Assembly (NCBI GenBank): GCA_018895795.1
Contig: JAHINZ010000493.1
Location: 1-21,561 of the forward strand
Reading direction: 5' to 3'
Source of the DNA: Alphaproteobacteria bacterium
GTDB lineage: Bacteria; Pseudomonadota; Alphaproteobacteria; Caulobacterales; Caulobacteraceae
Length of the DNA: 21,561 nucleotides
Shown piece after piece: positions 6,911 through 14,728 of this stretch. Position 1 is the stretch's first letter, and every line of letters starts with the position of its first letter. The notes under the pieces are model-generated. The model saw only the letters and a list, made by a program, of their open reading frames with translations. It did not search any database and was not told where the DNA came from. The position numbers and the translations under genes are program-made.

Positions 6911-9595
6911 ATGCCGGTTGAGACGCTGACCAAGTCCCGTTGGGTCTATTCGTTCGGAGGGGGCGGCGCCGATGGCGACGCCTCGATGAAGAACCTGTTG
7001 GGGGGCAAGGGCGCCAACCTGGCCGAGATGTCGTCGCTGGGCCTGCCGGTGCCGCCGGGCTTCACGGTGACCACCGAGGCCTGCGTCCACTATTACGCCA
7101 ACGGCAAGCAGTACCCGGCCGAGCTGGTCGAGCAGGTCAATACCGGCCTGGCCACGGTCGAGGGCCTGACGGGCAAAAAGTTCGGTGACGTGGCCAATCC
7201 GCTGCTGGTTTCGGTGCGCTCGGGCGCCCGCGCCTCGATGCCGGGCATGATGGACACCGTCCTGAACCTGGGCCTCAACGACGAGACCGTCGAAGGCCTG
7301 GCCAGGCTGTCGGGCGACCGACGCTTCGCCTATGACAGCTATCGCCGCTTCATCCAGATGTACTCGAACGTCGTGCTCGATCTGGAGCATCACATGTTCG
7401 AGGAGATCCTCGACGACCACAAGGATCGCCTGGACGTCCATGTCGACACCGGCCTCACCGCCGACCACTGGGCCGCGGTGATCAAGGACTACAAGGCCGC
7501 CGTTCAGGACCAACTGGGCAAGCCGTTCCCGCAGGACGCCCAGGAGCAGCTGTGGGGCGCGGTCGGCGCCGTGTTCGCCAGCTGGATGAACGACCGGGCC
7601 AAGTTCTATCGCCGCATGCACGACATCCCCGAGGCCTGGGGCACCGCCGTCAACATCCAGTCGATGGTGTTTGGCAATATGGGCGAGACCTCGGCCACCG
7701 GCGTGGCGTTCACGCGCAATCCGTCCAATGGCGACAACCGCCTCTATGGCGAGTTCCTGATCAACGCCCAGGGCGAGGACGTGGTGGCCGGCATCCGCAC
7801 GCCGCAGTCCCTGACCAAGATCGCCCGCGAGGAGATGGGCGACAGCACGCCGTCGATGGAAGAGGCGATGCCCGTGGTGTTCGCCCAGTTCAAGTCGGTG
7901 GTCGAGACGCTGGAGCGCCACTATCGCGACATGCAGGACATCGAGTTCACGGTCGAGCAGGGCGTGCTCTACATGCTGCAGACCCGCAACGGCAAACGCA
8001 CCGCCAAGGCGGCGCTGAAGATCGCCGTCGACATGGCGGCCGAGGGCGTGATCTCCAAGACCGAGGCCATCGGCCGGGTCGAGCCGGGCTCGCTGGACCA
8101 GCTGCTGCATCCGACCATCGATCCGTCGGCACATCGCGACGTGATCGCCACGGGCCTGCCCGCCTCGCCCGGCGCGGCGACCGGCAAGATCGTCTTTGAC
8201 AGCGACGCCGCCGAAAAGGCCGCCGCCGCCGGTGAGAGCGTTATCCTGGTGCGCGAGGAAACCTCGCCCGAGGACATCCACGGCATGCACGCGGCGCGCG
8301 GCATCATCACCGCCCGCGGCGGCATGACCAGCCACGCCGCCGTCGTGGCGCGCGGCATGGGCCGGGCCTGCGTCTCGGGCGCCGGCGAGGTCGGGATCTT
8401 CCCCAAGGAAGGCCTGTTCCGGGTTCGCGGTCGCGAGTTCAAGGCCGGCGAGATCATCACCATCGACGGCTCGACCGGCGAGATCCTGATGGGTTCGCCC
8501 AAGATGATCGAGCCCGAGCTGACCGGCGACTTCGCCACACTGATGGGCTGGGCCGACGAGGTGCGTCGCCTGAAGGTGCGCGCCAACGCCGAGACGCCGC
8601 TGGACGCCAAGACCGCCCGCGGGTTCGGCGCCGAGGGCATCGGTCTGTGCCGCACCGAGCACATGTTCTTCGACGACACCCGGATCGCCGCCGTGCGCGA
8701 AATGATCCTGGCCGACGACGAGAAGGGTCGCCGCGCGGCCCTGGCCAAGATCGCCCCCTTCCAGAAGGCCGACTTCGTCGAGCTGTTCACGATCATGGAA
8801 GGCCTGCCGGTCACCATCCGCCTGCTCGACCCGCCGCTGCACGAGTTCCTGCCGCACACCGAGGAAGACGTCGAAGCGGTGGCCAAGGCCACGGGTCTGG
8901 ACGCCGGCAAGCTGATGCGCCGGGCCAAGGAGTTGCACGAGACCAACCCGATGCTGGGCCATCGCGGCTGCCGGCTGGGCGTGTCCTATCCCGAGATCTA
9001 CGAGATGCAGGTGCGGGCGATCATCGAGGCCGCCTGCGATATCGCCAAGTCGGGCAAGACCGCGCCGATCCCCGAGATCATGCACCCGCTGGTCGCCAAG
9101 GGCGAGGAGATGAAATATCTCCGCGACCTGACCGACCGCACCGCCAAGGCGGTGCTGGAAGAGCAGGGCATCACGATCGAATATACGGTCGGCACGATGA
9201 TCGAGCTGCCGCGCGCCGCCCTGCGGGCCGGCGACCTGGCCGCCAACGCCGAGTTCTTCAGCTTCGGCACCAACGACCTGACCCAGACGACGTTCGGCAT
9301 CAGCCGCGACGACGCCGGCAAGTTCCTGGCCGCCTATATTGACAAGGGCATTTTCGACAAGGACCCCTTCGTCAGTCTCGACCAGGAAGGTGTCGGCGAC
9401 CTGATCCGCATCGCCGCCGAACGCGGTCGCGCGGCGCGCCCGGGCATCAAGATGGGCATCTGCGGCGAGCATGGCGGCGATCCCGCCTCGATCGCCTTCT
9501 GCGAAAGCGTCGGCCTCGACTATGTGTCGTGCTCGCCCTATCGCGTGCCGATCGCCCGTCTGGCGGCGGCCCAGGCGGCCTTGGCCAACAAATAG
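6911..9595 (+). CDS. ppdK: Pyruvate, phosphate dikinase
   Basis: An 894-residue cytoplasmic enzyme interconverting pyruvate + ATP + Pi and phosphoenolpyruvate + AMP + PPi, linking glycolysis and gluconeogenesis. The full family architecture is present: an N-terminal ATP-grasp nucleotide-binding domain (GGKGANLAEMSSLGLPVPPGF, SVRSGARASMPGMMDTVLNLG), the swivelling phosphohistidine domain with catalytic His475 in GGMTSHAAVVARGMGRACVSG, and a C-terminal PEP/pyruvate TIM barrel (GIGLCRTEHMFF, GHRGCRLGVSYPEIYEMQ, FFSFGTNDLTQ, and catalytic Cys851 in GICGEHGGDP). Length matches the usual 870-900 residues. It starts with ATG after AGGGTGA and is followed by a strong intrinsic terminator, so it is probably monocistronic. 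Confidence 0.98.
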   Translation: MPVETLTKSRWVYSFGGGGADGDASMKNLLGGKGANLAEMSSLGLPVPPGFTVTTEACVHYYANGKQYPAELVEQVNTGLATVEGLTGKKFGDVANPLLVSVRSGARASMPGMMDTVLNLGLNDETVEGLARLSGDRRFAYDSYRRFIQMYSNVVLDLEHHMFEEILDDHKDRLDVHVDTGLTADHWAAVIKDYKAAVQDQLGKPFPQDAQEQLWGAVGAVFASWMNDRAKFYRRMHDIPEAWGTAVNIQSMVFGNMGETSATGVAFTRNPSNGDNRLYGEFLINAQGEDVVAGIRTPQSLTKIAREEMGDSTPSMEEAMPVVFAQFKSVVETLERHYRDMQDIEFTVEQGVLYMLQTRNGKRTAKAALKIAVDMAAEGVISKTEAIGRVEPGSLDQLLHPTIDPSAHRDVIATGLPASPGAATGKIVFDSDAAEKAAAAGESVILVREETSPEDIHGMHAARGIITARGGMTSHAAVVARGMGRACVSGAGEVGIFPKEGLFRVRGREFKAGEIITIDGSTGEILMGSPKMIEPELTGDFATLMGWADEVRRLKVRANAETPLDAKTARGFGAEGIGLCRTEHMFFDDTRIAAVREMILADDEKGRRAALAKIAPFQKADFVELFTIMEGLPVTIRLLDPPLHEFLPHTEEDVEAVAKATGLDAGKLMRRAKELHETNPMLGHRGCRLGVSYPEIYEMQVRAIIEAACDIAKSGKTAPIPEIMHPLVAKGEEMKYLRDLTDRTAKAVLEEQGITIEYTVGTMIELPRAALRAGDLAANAEFFSFGTNDLTQTTFGISRDDAGKFLAAYIDKGIFDKDPFVSLDQEGVGDLIRIAAERGRAARPGIKMGICGEHGGDPASIAFCESVGLDYVSCSPYRVPIARLAAAQAALANK

Positions 9596-9617
9596 GTCTC
9601 TGACCCCGTCCGCCATC

Positions 9618-9651
9618 AAGGGCGGCCGCCGATCCGGCGGCCGCCCTTTTT
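9618..9651 (+). terminator. Intrinsic terminator of ppdK
   Basis: GGGCGGCCGCC (9620-9630), a 5-nt loop and its exact complement (9636-9646) form an 11-bp GC stem, extended by AA/TT pairs and followed by a run of five T. It lies 23 nt after the ppdK stop. The stem is symmetrical, but the T-run favours the plus strand. Confidence 0.93.
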
Positions 9652-9657
9652 GTTTTC

Positions 9658-9672
9658 GAGAACATTGTTATC
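9658..9672. promoter_or_regulatory. Near-perfect 15-bp palindrome upstream of small secreted protein gene
   Basis: GAGAACATTGTTATC pairs at 6 of 7 positions around a central T. It lies about 75 nt upstream of the ATG at 9746 and just after the ppdK terminator, where a promoter for the downstream gene is expected. It could be an operator; no regulator is identified. Confidence 0.3.
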
Positions 9673-9745
9673 GATTTGCCGCGCGGCATGGTTAAGCTCT
9701 CGCCGTCCCCACGCAGATGGGGCGACTGAAAATGGGAGAAAACAC

Positions 9746-10105
9746 ATGCGGACCTTGATGATGGCGGGCGTCCTGGCCCTCGGGATCACCGGCGCGGCGC
9801 TCGCCGATCCGATGGCCGGCGCCTACGGCAACACCGTCGCGATCACCTATCCCAATGGCGCGGTGGCCAAGATGTACGTCGACGCCAACGGAACCTACAC
9901 GACCCAAGGTCCTGACGGATCGACCATGAAGGGGCACTGGACGGTCGCGGACGGCAAGACCTGCCTCGCCCAGACCGACCCCGCGCCGCCGGCCGGCATG
10001 GCCCCCAGCTGCAGCCCGACGGTCGAGAAGAAGGTCGGCGACAGCTGGACCGCGCCCGGCCCTGACGGTTCAACGATCACCATCGCCATCGTCGCGGGCC
10101 GCTAG
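9746..10105 (+). CDS. Small secreted/periplasmic protein of unknown function
   Basis: A 119-residue exported protein that I do not recognise by function. Residues 1-20 form a Sec signal peptide (MRTLMMAGVLALGITGAALA, cleaved before DP). The mature part has two cysteines (73 and 89) that could form a disulfide, and two copies of the hexapeptide GPDGST (55-60 and 105-110), each following a T/W-rich strand. It looks like a small beta-rich fold whose two halves may be related. The ATG at 9746 is chosen because GGGAGA lies just upstream and it is followed directly by the signal peptide; the frame is open back to 9650 but that part looks non-coding. A hairpin terminator follows, so it is likely its own transcription unit. 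Confidence 0.85.
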   Translation: MRTLMMAGVLALGITGAALADPMAGAYGNTVAITYPNGAVAKMYVDANGTYTTQGPDGSTMKGHWTVADGKTCLAQTDPAPPAGMAPSCSPTVEKKVGDSWTAPGPDGSTITIAIVAGR

Positions 10106-10111
10106 GGGCCA

Positions 10112-10160
10112 GGAGTCGCCGCGGCGCTCGACGGCGCGGCGGCGGCTCCGGTTCGTTTTT
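10112..10160 (+). terminator. Probable intrinsic terminator after the small secreted protein gene
   Basis: GGAGTCGCCGC (10112-10122) pairs with GCGGCGGCTCC (10139-10149) over 11 positions including one G-U, with a GC-rich inner loop. A T5 run (10156-10160) follows after 6 nt. The distance from stem to T-run is slightly long, so efficiency is uncertain. Confidence 0.6.
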
Positions 10161-10219
10161 ACTGGCGATCCGGCGCGGACTCGCGCATCCAGACCGCGAG
10201 ACTTCTGGGAGGAAGCGCC

Positions 10220-10693
10220 ATGTCGGCCCTGATCGCGTTCGGACTCGCCCTGGCGATGACACCGGTAGCAAAGCCGACGACACCCGACCTGACCCTTCCC
10301 CTGGCGATCGATCTGGCCCGCGCGGCCCTTGAGGTCTGCGCGGCGCGCGGTTATCCGGCCAGCGCCAGCGTGGTCGACGCCCAGGGCCTCGCCCTGGTGA
10401 TCCTGCGCCACCCCGACAGCGTCAAGCCGCCGGTGGCCGCGCCGCGCAAGGCCGCGACCGCCGCCCTGTTCGACGCGCCCGGCGGCGCCATGGAGCCGCG
10501 CGCAAAGACCGACGCCGCCTTCGCCGCCCGCATCGCCGCCGAGCCTGAACGGCTCAACCCGCACGGCGGCTCTCTGCCGCTGCATGTCGGCGACCGACTG
10601 GTGGGCGGCCTGGCGGTCGCCGATGCGCCCCACGACATCGCCGACCAGTGCGCCCGGGCGGCGCTGGCGCGGTTCGCCGATCACCTCCATTGA
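10220..10693 (+). CDS. DUF336/GlcG-HbpS family protein
   Basis: A 157-residue member of the GlcG/HbpS-like (DUF336) fold, a small alpha/beta family in which characterised members bind haem or small ligands; many sit beside catabolic genes without a defined role. The core is visible as LTLPLAIDLARAALEVCAARGYPASASVVDAQGLALVILRHPDS (about 25-67), then RKAATAALF and the C-terminal GGSLPLHVGDRLVGGLAVADAPHDIADQCARAALARF (about 115-153). The first 17 residues are hydrophobic and could be an export signal, though they lack basic n-region residues. GGGAGGAAG provides a strong ribosome-binding site. The next gene starts 29 nt downstream, so the two are probably co-transcribed. Confidence 0.82.
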   Translation: MSALIAFGLALAMTPVAKPTTPDLTLPLAIDLARAALEVCAARGYPASASVVDAQGLALVILRHPDSVKPPVAAPRKAATAALFDAPGGAMEPRAKTDAAFAARIAAEPERLNPHGGSLPLHVGDRLVGGLAVADAPHDIADQCARAALARFADHLH

Positions 10694-10722
10694 CCCCGCC
10701 GCCGCGACCCCAGGAGCGAAGA

Positions 10723-11652
10723 ATGTCGAGATATCTGTGTCTGGCGATGGTGGGGCTGCTGGCCCAGCCGCTGGCGGCGGCGGCCCAGAGCGCGCCGGTC
10801 CCGCCCAAACTGTCCTTCCAGATGGAAAGGCCCGACGCCGAGGACCAGAAGCCCCGCGCCACCGTCGTCTATGCGCCCTATCGCTTCGACGACATTCTCT
10901 GGGAGAACGATCGCACCGCCCACCGCATCTATGGCCCGGCCCTGCAGGCCTATGAGCCGCCGTCGACCTCGGGCGTCGACGCCTGGGGCAAGCGGGTGCG
11001 CTGGCCGTTCATGGAGCGGCAACTGAAGACCGGCCAGCAGCATGATTTCCACGGCGAGGGCCTGGATTTCTACAATGTCGACACCTCCCGCGGGGCCGGC
11101 GGCCTGGGCGTCTGGCAGGACAACAAGCTGTGGGTGTCGCGGAACTGGAAATCGTACGCGATCCTGAAGAACGGGCCCGATGTGGCGTCGTTCAAGGTCG
11201 ATTACGCGCCCTGGCCCGTCGATGTGGGCCGCAAGGTCTGGGAGACCCGCACCTTCACCCTGCCGATGGGCACCAATTTCACGCGGATGGTCTCGACGGT
11301 CAGCTCCGACACCGCCGCGCCGCTGGTGGTCGGCGTCGGGATCGCCAAGCGCAAGGGGCCCAATGGAACGGGCGTCTTCGTCAAGGATCTGGCGCCGGGG
11401 CGGGTGTCGTACTGGGAGCCGACCGACCCGGACAAGGGCACGATGGGCGTCGCCCTGCTGGTGGACCCCCAGTCGGTGGTCGAGGTCCGACAGGACGCCG
11501 ACAACTATCTGGTCCTGATCCGGGTCCAGCCCGGCAAGCCGTTCGTCTACTATATGGGCGCGGCCTGGGACAAAGGTCTGGACTTCCATTCGCGGGCCGA
11601 ATGGGAGGCCTATGTGCGGACCCAGGCGCCGGACTTCGATCCGGCGCACTGA
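10723..11652 (+). CDS. DUF4861 family secreted protein
   Basis: A 309-residue exported protein of the DUF4861 family, found mainly in bacterial polysaccharide-degradation loci; its biochemical activity is not firmly known to me. A signal peptide spans about residues 1-22 (hydrophobic CLAMVGLLAQPLAAAA). The hallmark is YAPYRFDDILWENDRTAHRIYGPAL (50-74, WEND at 60-63), followed by GVDAWGKRVRWP and FHGEGLDFYNVDTSRGAGGLGVW, and a beta-sandwich-like remainder (VSTVSSDTAAPLVVGVGIAKRKG...). The start at 10723 has AGGAGCGAAG immediately upstream; the frame is open back to 10648 but that part overlaps the preceding gene. It follows the DUF336 gene by 29 nt. No glycoside hydrolase, lyase or sugar transporter is adjacent, so the substrate cannot be inferred. 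Confidence 0.82.
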   Translation: MSRYLCLAMVGLLAQPLAAAAQSAPVPPKLSFQMERPDAEDQKPRATVVYAPYRFDDILWENDRTAHRIYGPALQAYEPPSTSGVDAWGKRVRWPFMERQLKTGQQHDFHGEGLDFYNVDTSRGAGGLGVWQDNKLWVSRNWKSYAILKNGPDVASFKVDYAPWPVDVGRKVWETRTFTLPMGTNFTRMVSTVSSDTAAPLVVGVGIAKRKGPNGTGVFVKDLAPGRVSYWEPTDPDKGTMGVALLVDPQSVVEVRQDADNYLVLIRVQPGKPFVYYMGAAWDKGLDFHSRAEWEAYVRTQAPDFDPAH

Positions 11653-11661
11653 TCGCAAACG

Positions 11662-11695
11662 AAAACCGCCCCGAAGCCGCAAGGCCTCGGGGCGG
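11662..11695 (-). terminator. Intrinsic terminator of wrbA
   Basis: CCGCCCCGA and TCGGGGCGG (9 bp) enclose a second GCC/GGC stem with a GCAA tetraloop and a single A-C mismatch. On the minus strand the hairpin is followed by TTTT, so it is oriented to end the wrbA transcript. It lies between the convergent DUF4861 and wrbA genes and may also stop plus-strand transcription. Confidence 0.85.
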
Positions 11696-11737
11696 ATCGT
11701 CGCCGTCCAACCGGGGGGGGCGCGGACGGCGGAACGC

Positions 11738-12337
11738 TTAGCCGTGCAGCTTGATCGCGGTTTCGGCGATCTTGCGGCCCTGATAACGGGCGCCGGTCAG
11801 TTCGTTCTCGCTGGGCAGACGCGAACCGTCGCCGCCGGCGATGGTGCTGGCGCCGTAGGGCGTGCCGCCGGTGACTTCATCCAGGGTCATCTGGCCGGCG
11901 TGGCCGTAGTCCAGACCGACGATCACCATGCCGAAATGCAGCAGATTGGTGATGATCGAGAACAGCGTGGTTTCCTGACCGCCGTGCTGGCTGGCGGTGG
12001 AGGTGAAGGCGCCGCCGACCTTGCCGTTCAGGGCGCCCTTGGCCCACAGGCCGCCGGCCTGATCGAGGAAGCTGGCCATCTGCGAGGTCATGCGACCAAA
12101 GCGCGTGCCCGTGCCCACGATGATCGCGTCATACTCGGCCAGTTCGGCGACGGTGGCGATGGGTGCGTCCTGGTCGAGCTTGAAATGGGCGTTCTTGGCC
12201 ACTTCAAGCGGCGCGGTTTCAGGCACGCGCTTGATGTCGACGGTCGCGCCCGCGGCGCGTGCGCCCTCGGCGACGGCGTTTGCCATCGTCTCGATGTGGC
12301 CGTAGGACGAATAGTAGAGAACCAGAACCTTGGCCAT
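11738..12337 (-). CDS. wrbA: NAD(P)H:quinone oxidoreductase, WrbA type
   Basis: A 199-residue flavodoxin-fold FMN enzyme that reduces quinones by two electrons, protecting against redox cycling. Family features: the N-terminal phosphate loop MAKVLVLYYSSYGHIETMA, VGTGTRFGRMTSQMASFLDQAGGLWAKGALNGKVGGAFTSTASQHGGQETT, LDYGHAG, and the GGTPYGASTIAGGDGSRLPSENEL motif. Two ATGs are adjacent (12340 and 12337). I prefer the second because it gives the canonical MAKVLVLYYS start and a 5-nt gap from AAGGAGG, against 2 nt for the first. It lies 86 nt downstream of the pirin gene on the same strand and ends in a strong terminator. Confidence 0.96.
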   Translation of the reverse strand: MAKVLVLYYSSYGHIETMANAVAEGARAAGATVDIKRVPETAPLEVAKNAHFKLDQDAPIATVAELAEYDAIIVGTGTRFGRMTSQMASFLDQAGGLWAKGALNGKVGGAFTSTASQHGGQETTLFSIITNLLHFGMVIVGLDYGHAGQMTLDEVTGGTPYGASTIAGGDGSRLPSENELTGARYQGRKIAETAIKLHG

Positions 12338-12423
12338 CATGGCCTCCTTTGCGTGGGGCGGGGGAAGGGGCGAGGGGAGACCTAGGGCTCCGCCCCGCCG
12401 GAAGATTGAACAAATCGATGCCG

Positions 12424-13122
12424 TTAGGCGGCGTCGACCAGAACCAGTTCGGCGTCGTTCAGGGCGGTGACGGTGATCACGTCCTCGCCGGTGATGGCCG
12501 CGCCGTCGCGAGCGTCCAGCTGGACGCCGTTGACCGTGACCGAGCCGACCGCCGGCACCAGATAGGCGTGGCGGGTCTTGCCCAGATCATAGGTCGTGCT
12601 TTCGCCGGCCTTCAGGGTGGCGCCCAGGACGCGGGCGTCGGTGCGGATTGGCAGGACATCGCCGTCATTGTCGAAGCCGCTGGCCAGGGTCACGAACTTG
12701 CCGGAGCGGTCGCCCTTGGGGAAGGGCTTGGCGCCCCAGGACGGCGCGCCGCCCGTGCGGTTGGGCTCGATCCAGATCTGGAAGATGCGGGTGGTGTCGC
12801 CTTCCAGATTATATTCCGAGTGCCGGATGCCCGACCCGGCGCTCATCACCTGAACGTCGCCCGCTTCGGTGCGGCCCTTATTGCCCAGATTGTCCTGGTG
12901 GGTGATCGCGCCGCTGCGAACATAGGTGATGATTTCCATGTCCGAGTGGGGATGGGGCGGAAAGCCCGTATTGGGGGCGATCTCGTCGTCGTTCCACACC
13001 CGCAAGGCGCCCCAGTTCATGTTCTTGGGGTCGTAATAGCTGGCGAACGAGAAGTGATGCTTGGCCTTGAGCCAACCGTGGTCGGCGCCGCCAAGTCTGT
13101 CGAACGGTCTGCGATCGATCAT
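12424..13122 (-). CDS. Pirin family protein (YhaK/quercetin-dioxygenase-like bicupin)
   Basis: A 232-residue bicupin. Pirins bind Fe(II) in the N-terminal cupin, and some oxidise quercetin or act as redox sensors. The metal ligands are all present: His57 and His59 in PPHPHSD, His101 and Glu103 in IRHSEYN; the N-terminal MIDRRPFDRLGGADHGWLKA is the usual start of the family. The frame is open a further 90 codons upstream, but that stretch covers the divergent LysR gene and the intergenic region, and the shorter protein matches the usual 230-235 residues. The gene is divergent from the LysR regulator (112-nt gap) and followed by wrbA, a known type of quinone/electrophile-response cluster. Confidence 0.92.
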   Translation of the reverse strand: MIDRRPFDRLGGADHGWLKAKHHFSFASYYDPKNMNWGALRVWNDDEIAPNTGFPPHPHSDMEIITYVRSGAITHQDNLGNKGRTEAGDVQVMSAGSGIRHSEYNLEGDTTRIFQIWIEPNRTGGAPSWGAKPFPKGDRSGKFVTLASGFDNDGDVLPIRTDARVLGATLKAGESTTYDLGKTRHAYLVPAVGSVTVNGVQLDARDGAAITGEDVITVTALNDAELVLVDAA

Positions 13123-13203
13123 GGCCTTGAACCTTGTTTCCCTCGGCGCCGAGATCGGCGTCGCTTGCTTGAGGTGAAGATAGCGATCAGGATCGATACC
13201 GAA

Positions 13204-13214
13204 ATAGAAACTAT
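13204..13214. promoter_or_regulatory. Candidate LysR box between pirin and lysR genes
   Basis: ATAG-AAA-CTAT (13204-13214) is an 11-bp interrupted palindrome with the T-N-A half-site character of LysR-type operators. It is followed at 13216-13230 by GAAAC-N5-GTTTC. Both lie in the 112-nt divergent intergenic region, just upstream of the regulator ATG. Assignment is from position and symmetry only. Confidence 0.45.
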
Positions 13215-13234
13215 CGAAACCCATTGTTTCCAAA

Positions 13235-14143
13235 ATGAGCAAACTTCCGGATCTCGAGGGCCTGGCGATTTTCGCCAAGGTGGTGGAACTGCGCTCCTTC
13301 GCCGGCGCCGCTGACGACCTTGGCTTGTCCAAGGCGACGGTGTCGAAGGCCGTGACCCGTCTGGAAACGCGGCTGGGCGCGCGGTTGTTCAATCGCAGCT
13401 CCCGCCGCCTGGCCCTGACCGACGCCGGCCAGAGCCTGGTCGAGCCCGCGACCCGGGTGCTGGTTCAGGGCGAAGACGCCGAGAACGCGGCCATGGCCCA
13501 GTCGGCCGCGCCGAGGGGGTTGGTGCGTTTGGCCGCGCCGATGTCGTTTGGCCTGTCCGACGTCGCGCCGATCCTGCCGGACTTCCTGGCCGCCTATCCC
13601 GAGGTTTCGGTCGATCTGCATCTCAGCGACGCCACGGTCGATCTGATCGGCATGGGCTTCGACGCGGCGCTGCGGATCGCGGCCTTGCCGGACTCGTCCC
13701 TGGTCGCGCGCCGTCTAAGGCCGGTGAAGCGCTATGTCGTCGGCGCGCCGGCCTATCTGGCGCGTCGGGGCCGTCCGACCCATCCGGGCCACCTGGCCGA
13801 GCACTGCTGCCTCGGCTACGCCTATCTGCCCACGCCGGACACCTGGCGGTTCGTCAACGCGGCCGGCGAAGAGGCTTCGGTGCGACCGGCCGGCCCTCTG
13901 CGGGTGAATAACGCTGACGCCTTGATGCCGGCCCTGATCGCCGGAGCGGGCCTGGCGGTGCTGCCGGACTTCATCGCCGGCGCGGCCCTGGCGGACGGAC
14001 GTCTGGACGCGGTGATGCCCGACTGGACCCCGCCGCCGATCGCCCTGCATCTGGTCACGCCGCCCGGCGGGCCGAGGCCGGCCCGGGTCGAGGCGCTCGT
14101 GGCGTTCCTGGCTGCGACGCTGAGCGACAAGGCCAGAGGCTGA
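13235..14143 (+). CDS. LysR-family transcriptional regulator
   Basis: A 302-residue LysR-type regulator. The N-terminal winged helix-turn-helix is at about 5-65 (LEGLAIFAKVVELRSFAGAADDLGLSKATVSKAVTRLETRLGARLFNRSSRRLALTDAG). The substrate-binding domain starts near residue 92 (GLVRLAAPMSFGLSDVAPILPDFLAAYPEVSVDLHLSD) and ends in the PALIAGAGLAVLPDFIAGAAL segment, as in the AaeR/DsdC-like one-domain pattern often seen beside quinone-response genes. It is divergent from pirin-wrbA, so it probably controls them and itself from the shared 112-nt region. The inducer cannot be inferred. Its stop is 1 nt from the convergent gene's stop codon. Confidence 0.94.
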   Translation: MSKLPDLEGLAIFAKVVELRSFAGAADDLGLSKATVSKAVTRLETRLGARLFNRSSRRLALTDAGQSLVEPATRVLVQGEDAENAAMAQSAAPRGLVRLAAPMSFGLSDVAPILPDFLAAYPEVSVDLHLSDATVDLIGMGFDAALRIAALPDSSLVARRLRPVKRYVVGAPAYLARRGRPTHPGHLAEHCCLGYAYLPTPDTWRFVNAAGEEASVRPAGPLRVNNADALMPALIAGAGLAVLPDFIAGAALADGRLDAVMPDWTPPPIALHLVTPPGGPRPARVEALVAFLAATLSDKARG

Positions 14144-14144
14144 C

Positions 14145-14633
14145 CTACAGGATCCGGCGGAAGGTCAGGGCCTGATCGGGCGGACCGGGCAGGCCGTCGA
14201 CATCCTGTTCGATCTTCAGGGTGTCGGGATCAGCCATCCACACCTTCATCGACTGACGTCGCCCGGACTCGCCCTCGGTGATCACCACCACGCCGTGGTC
14301 GCCGTCGCGGGTCACGCTGATATTGACCTGGACCATATTGACGACCGCTCGAGTGGCTTGGCCGTTCAGCGGCGCGTCGGCGAACTGGATGGCGGCGACG
14401 CCTTGAGGGTCTTCCTCGACCAGGGTCCAGGCCAAGGCGGAGCCGTCGTCCTTGGTCACGTCGAGTTCGGCCGCGATCGGGGCGTCGCCGGTCAGGGCCT
14501 CGTTGAACCGCGAGGCGCGCAGATCCAGCGTCCAGCGGCCCAACGCGCCCAGGGGCTTGGGCGGGTCGGCCAGCGCCGGCGTCGACGCGATCGAGGCGGC
14601 AAGGCCCAGGGCGAGCGGAAGCGACTTGAGCAT
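14145..14633 (-). CDS. Small secreted protein with GxWxLDxxxSxF motif, unknown function
   Basis: A 162-residue exported protein. A signal peptide covers about residues 1-22 (MLKSLPLALGLAASIASTPALA, cleaved before DPP). The mature N-terminus GRWTLDLRASRF matches a motif (G-x-W-x-L-N/D-x-x-x-S-x-F) seen in many small secreted bacterial proteins with a predicted lipocalin-like beta-barrel. The rest is beta-rich with alternating polar and hydrophobic residues (ALAWTLVEEDPQGVAAIQF, VQVNISVTRDGDHGVVVITEGE). I chose the ATG at 14633; a GTG four codons upstream is possible but no good ribosome-binding site supports it. It overlaps nothing and is convergent with the LysR gene, with 1 nt between stop codons. 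Confidence 0.8.
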   Translation of the reverse strand: MLKSLPLALGLAASIASTPALADPPKPLGALGRWTLDLRASRFNEALTGDAPIAAELDVTKDDGSALAWTLVEEDPQGVAAIQFADAPLNGQATRAVVNMVQVNISVTRDGDHGVVVITEGESGRRQSMKVWMADPDTLKIEQDVDGLPGPPDQALTFRRIL

Positions 14634-14728
14634 CGGGGGTCTCACGAGCAGGGGGTGTCGGCGTACGCCCTAGAGATAGGGGCGGCGCCCGCCCTCATAA
14701 AGGGCCGAGGCCTTCCCGCCCATGCGAC

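Noticed and set aside
6890..9619. 909-residue open frame on the minus strand opposite ppdK
   Set aside because: It mirrors the whole ppdK gene; its His/Asp/Gly/Ala/Leu-rich composition is what GC-biased third positions produce on the antisense strand, and no domain is visible. ppdK itself is unmistakable.
13123..13392. 90-codon N-terminal extension of the pirin frame
   Set aside because: It runs through the intergenic region and into the divergent LysR coding sequence; pirins of this type begin at MIDRRPF and are about 232 residues.
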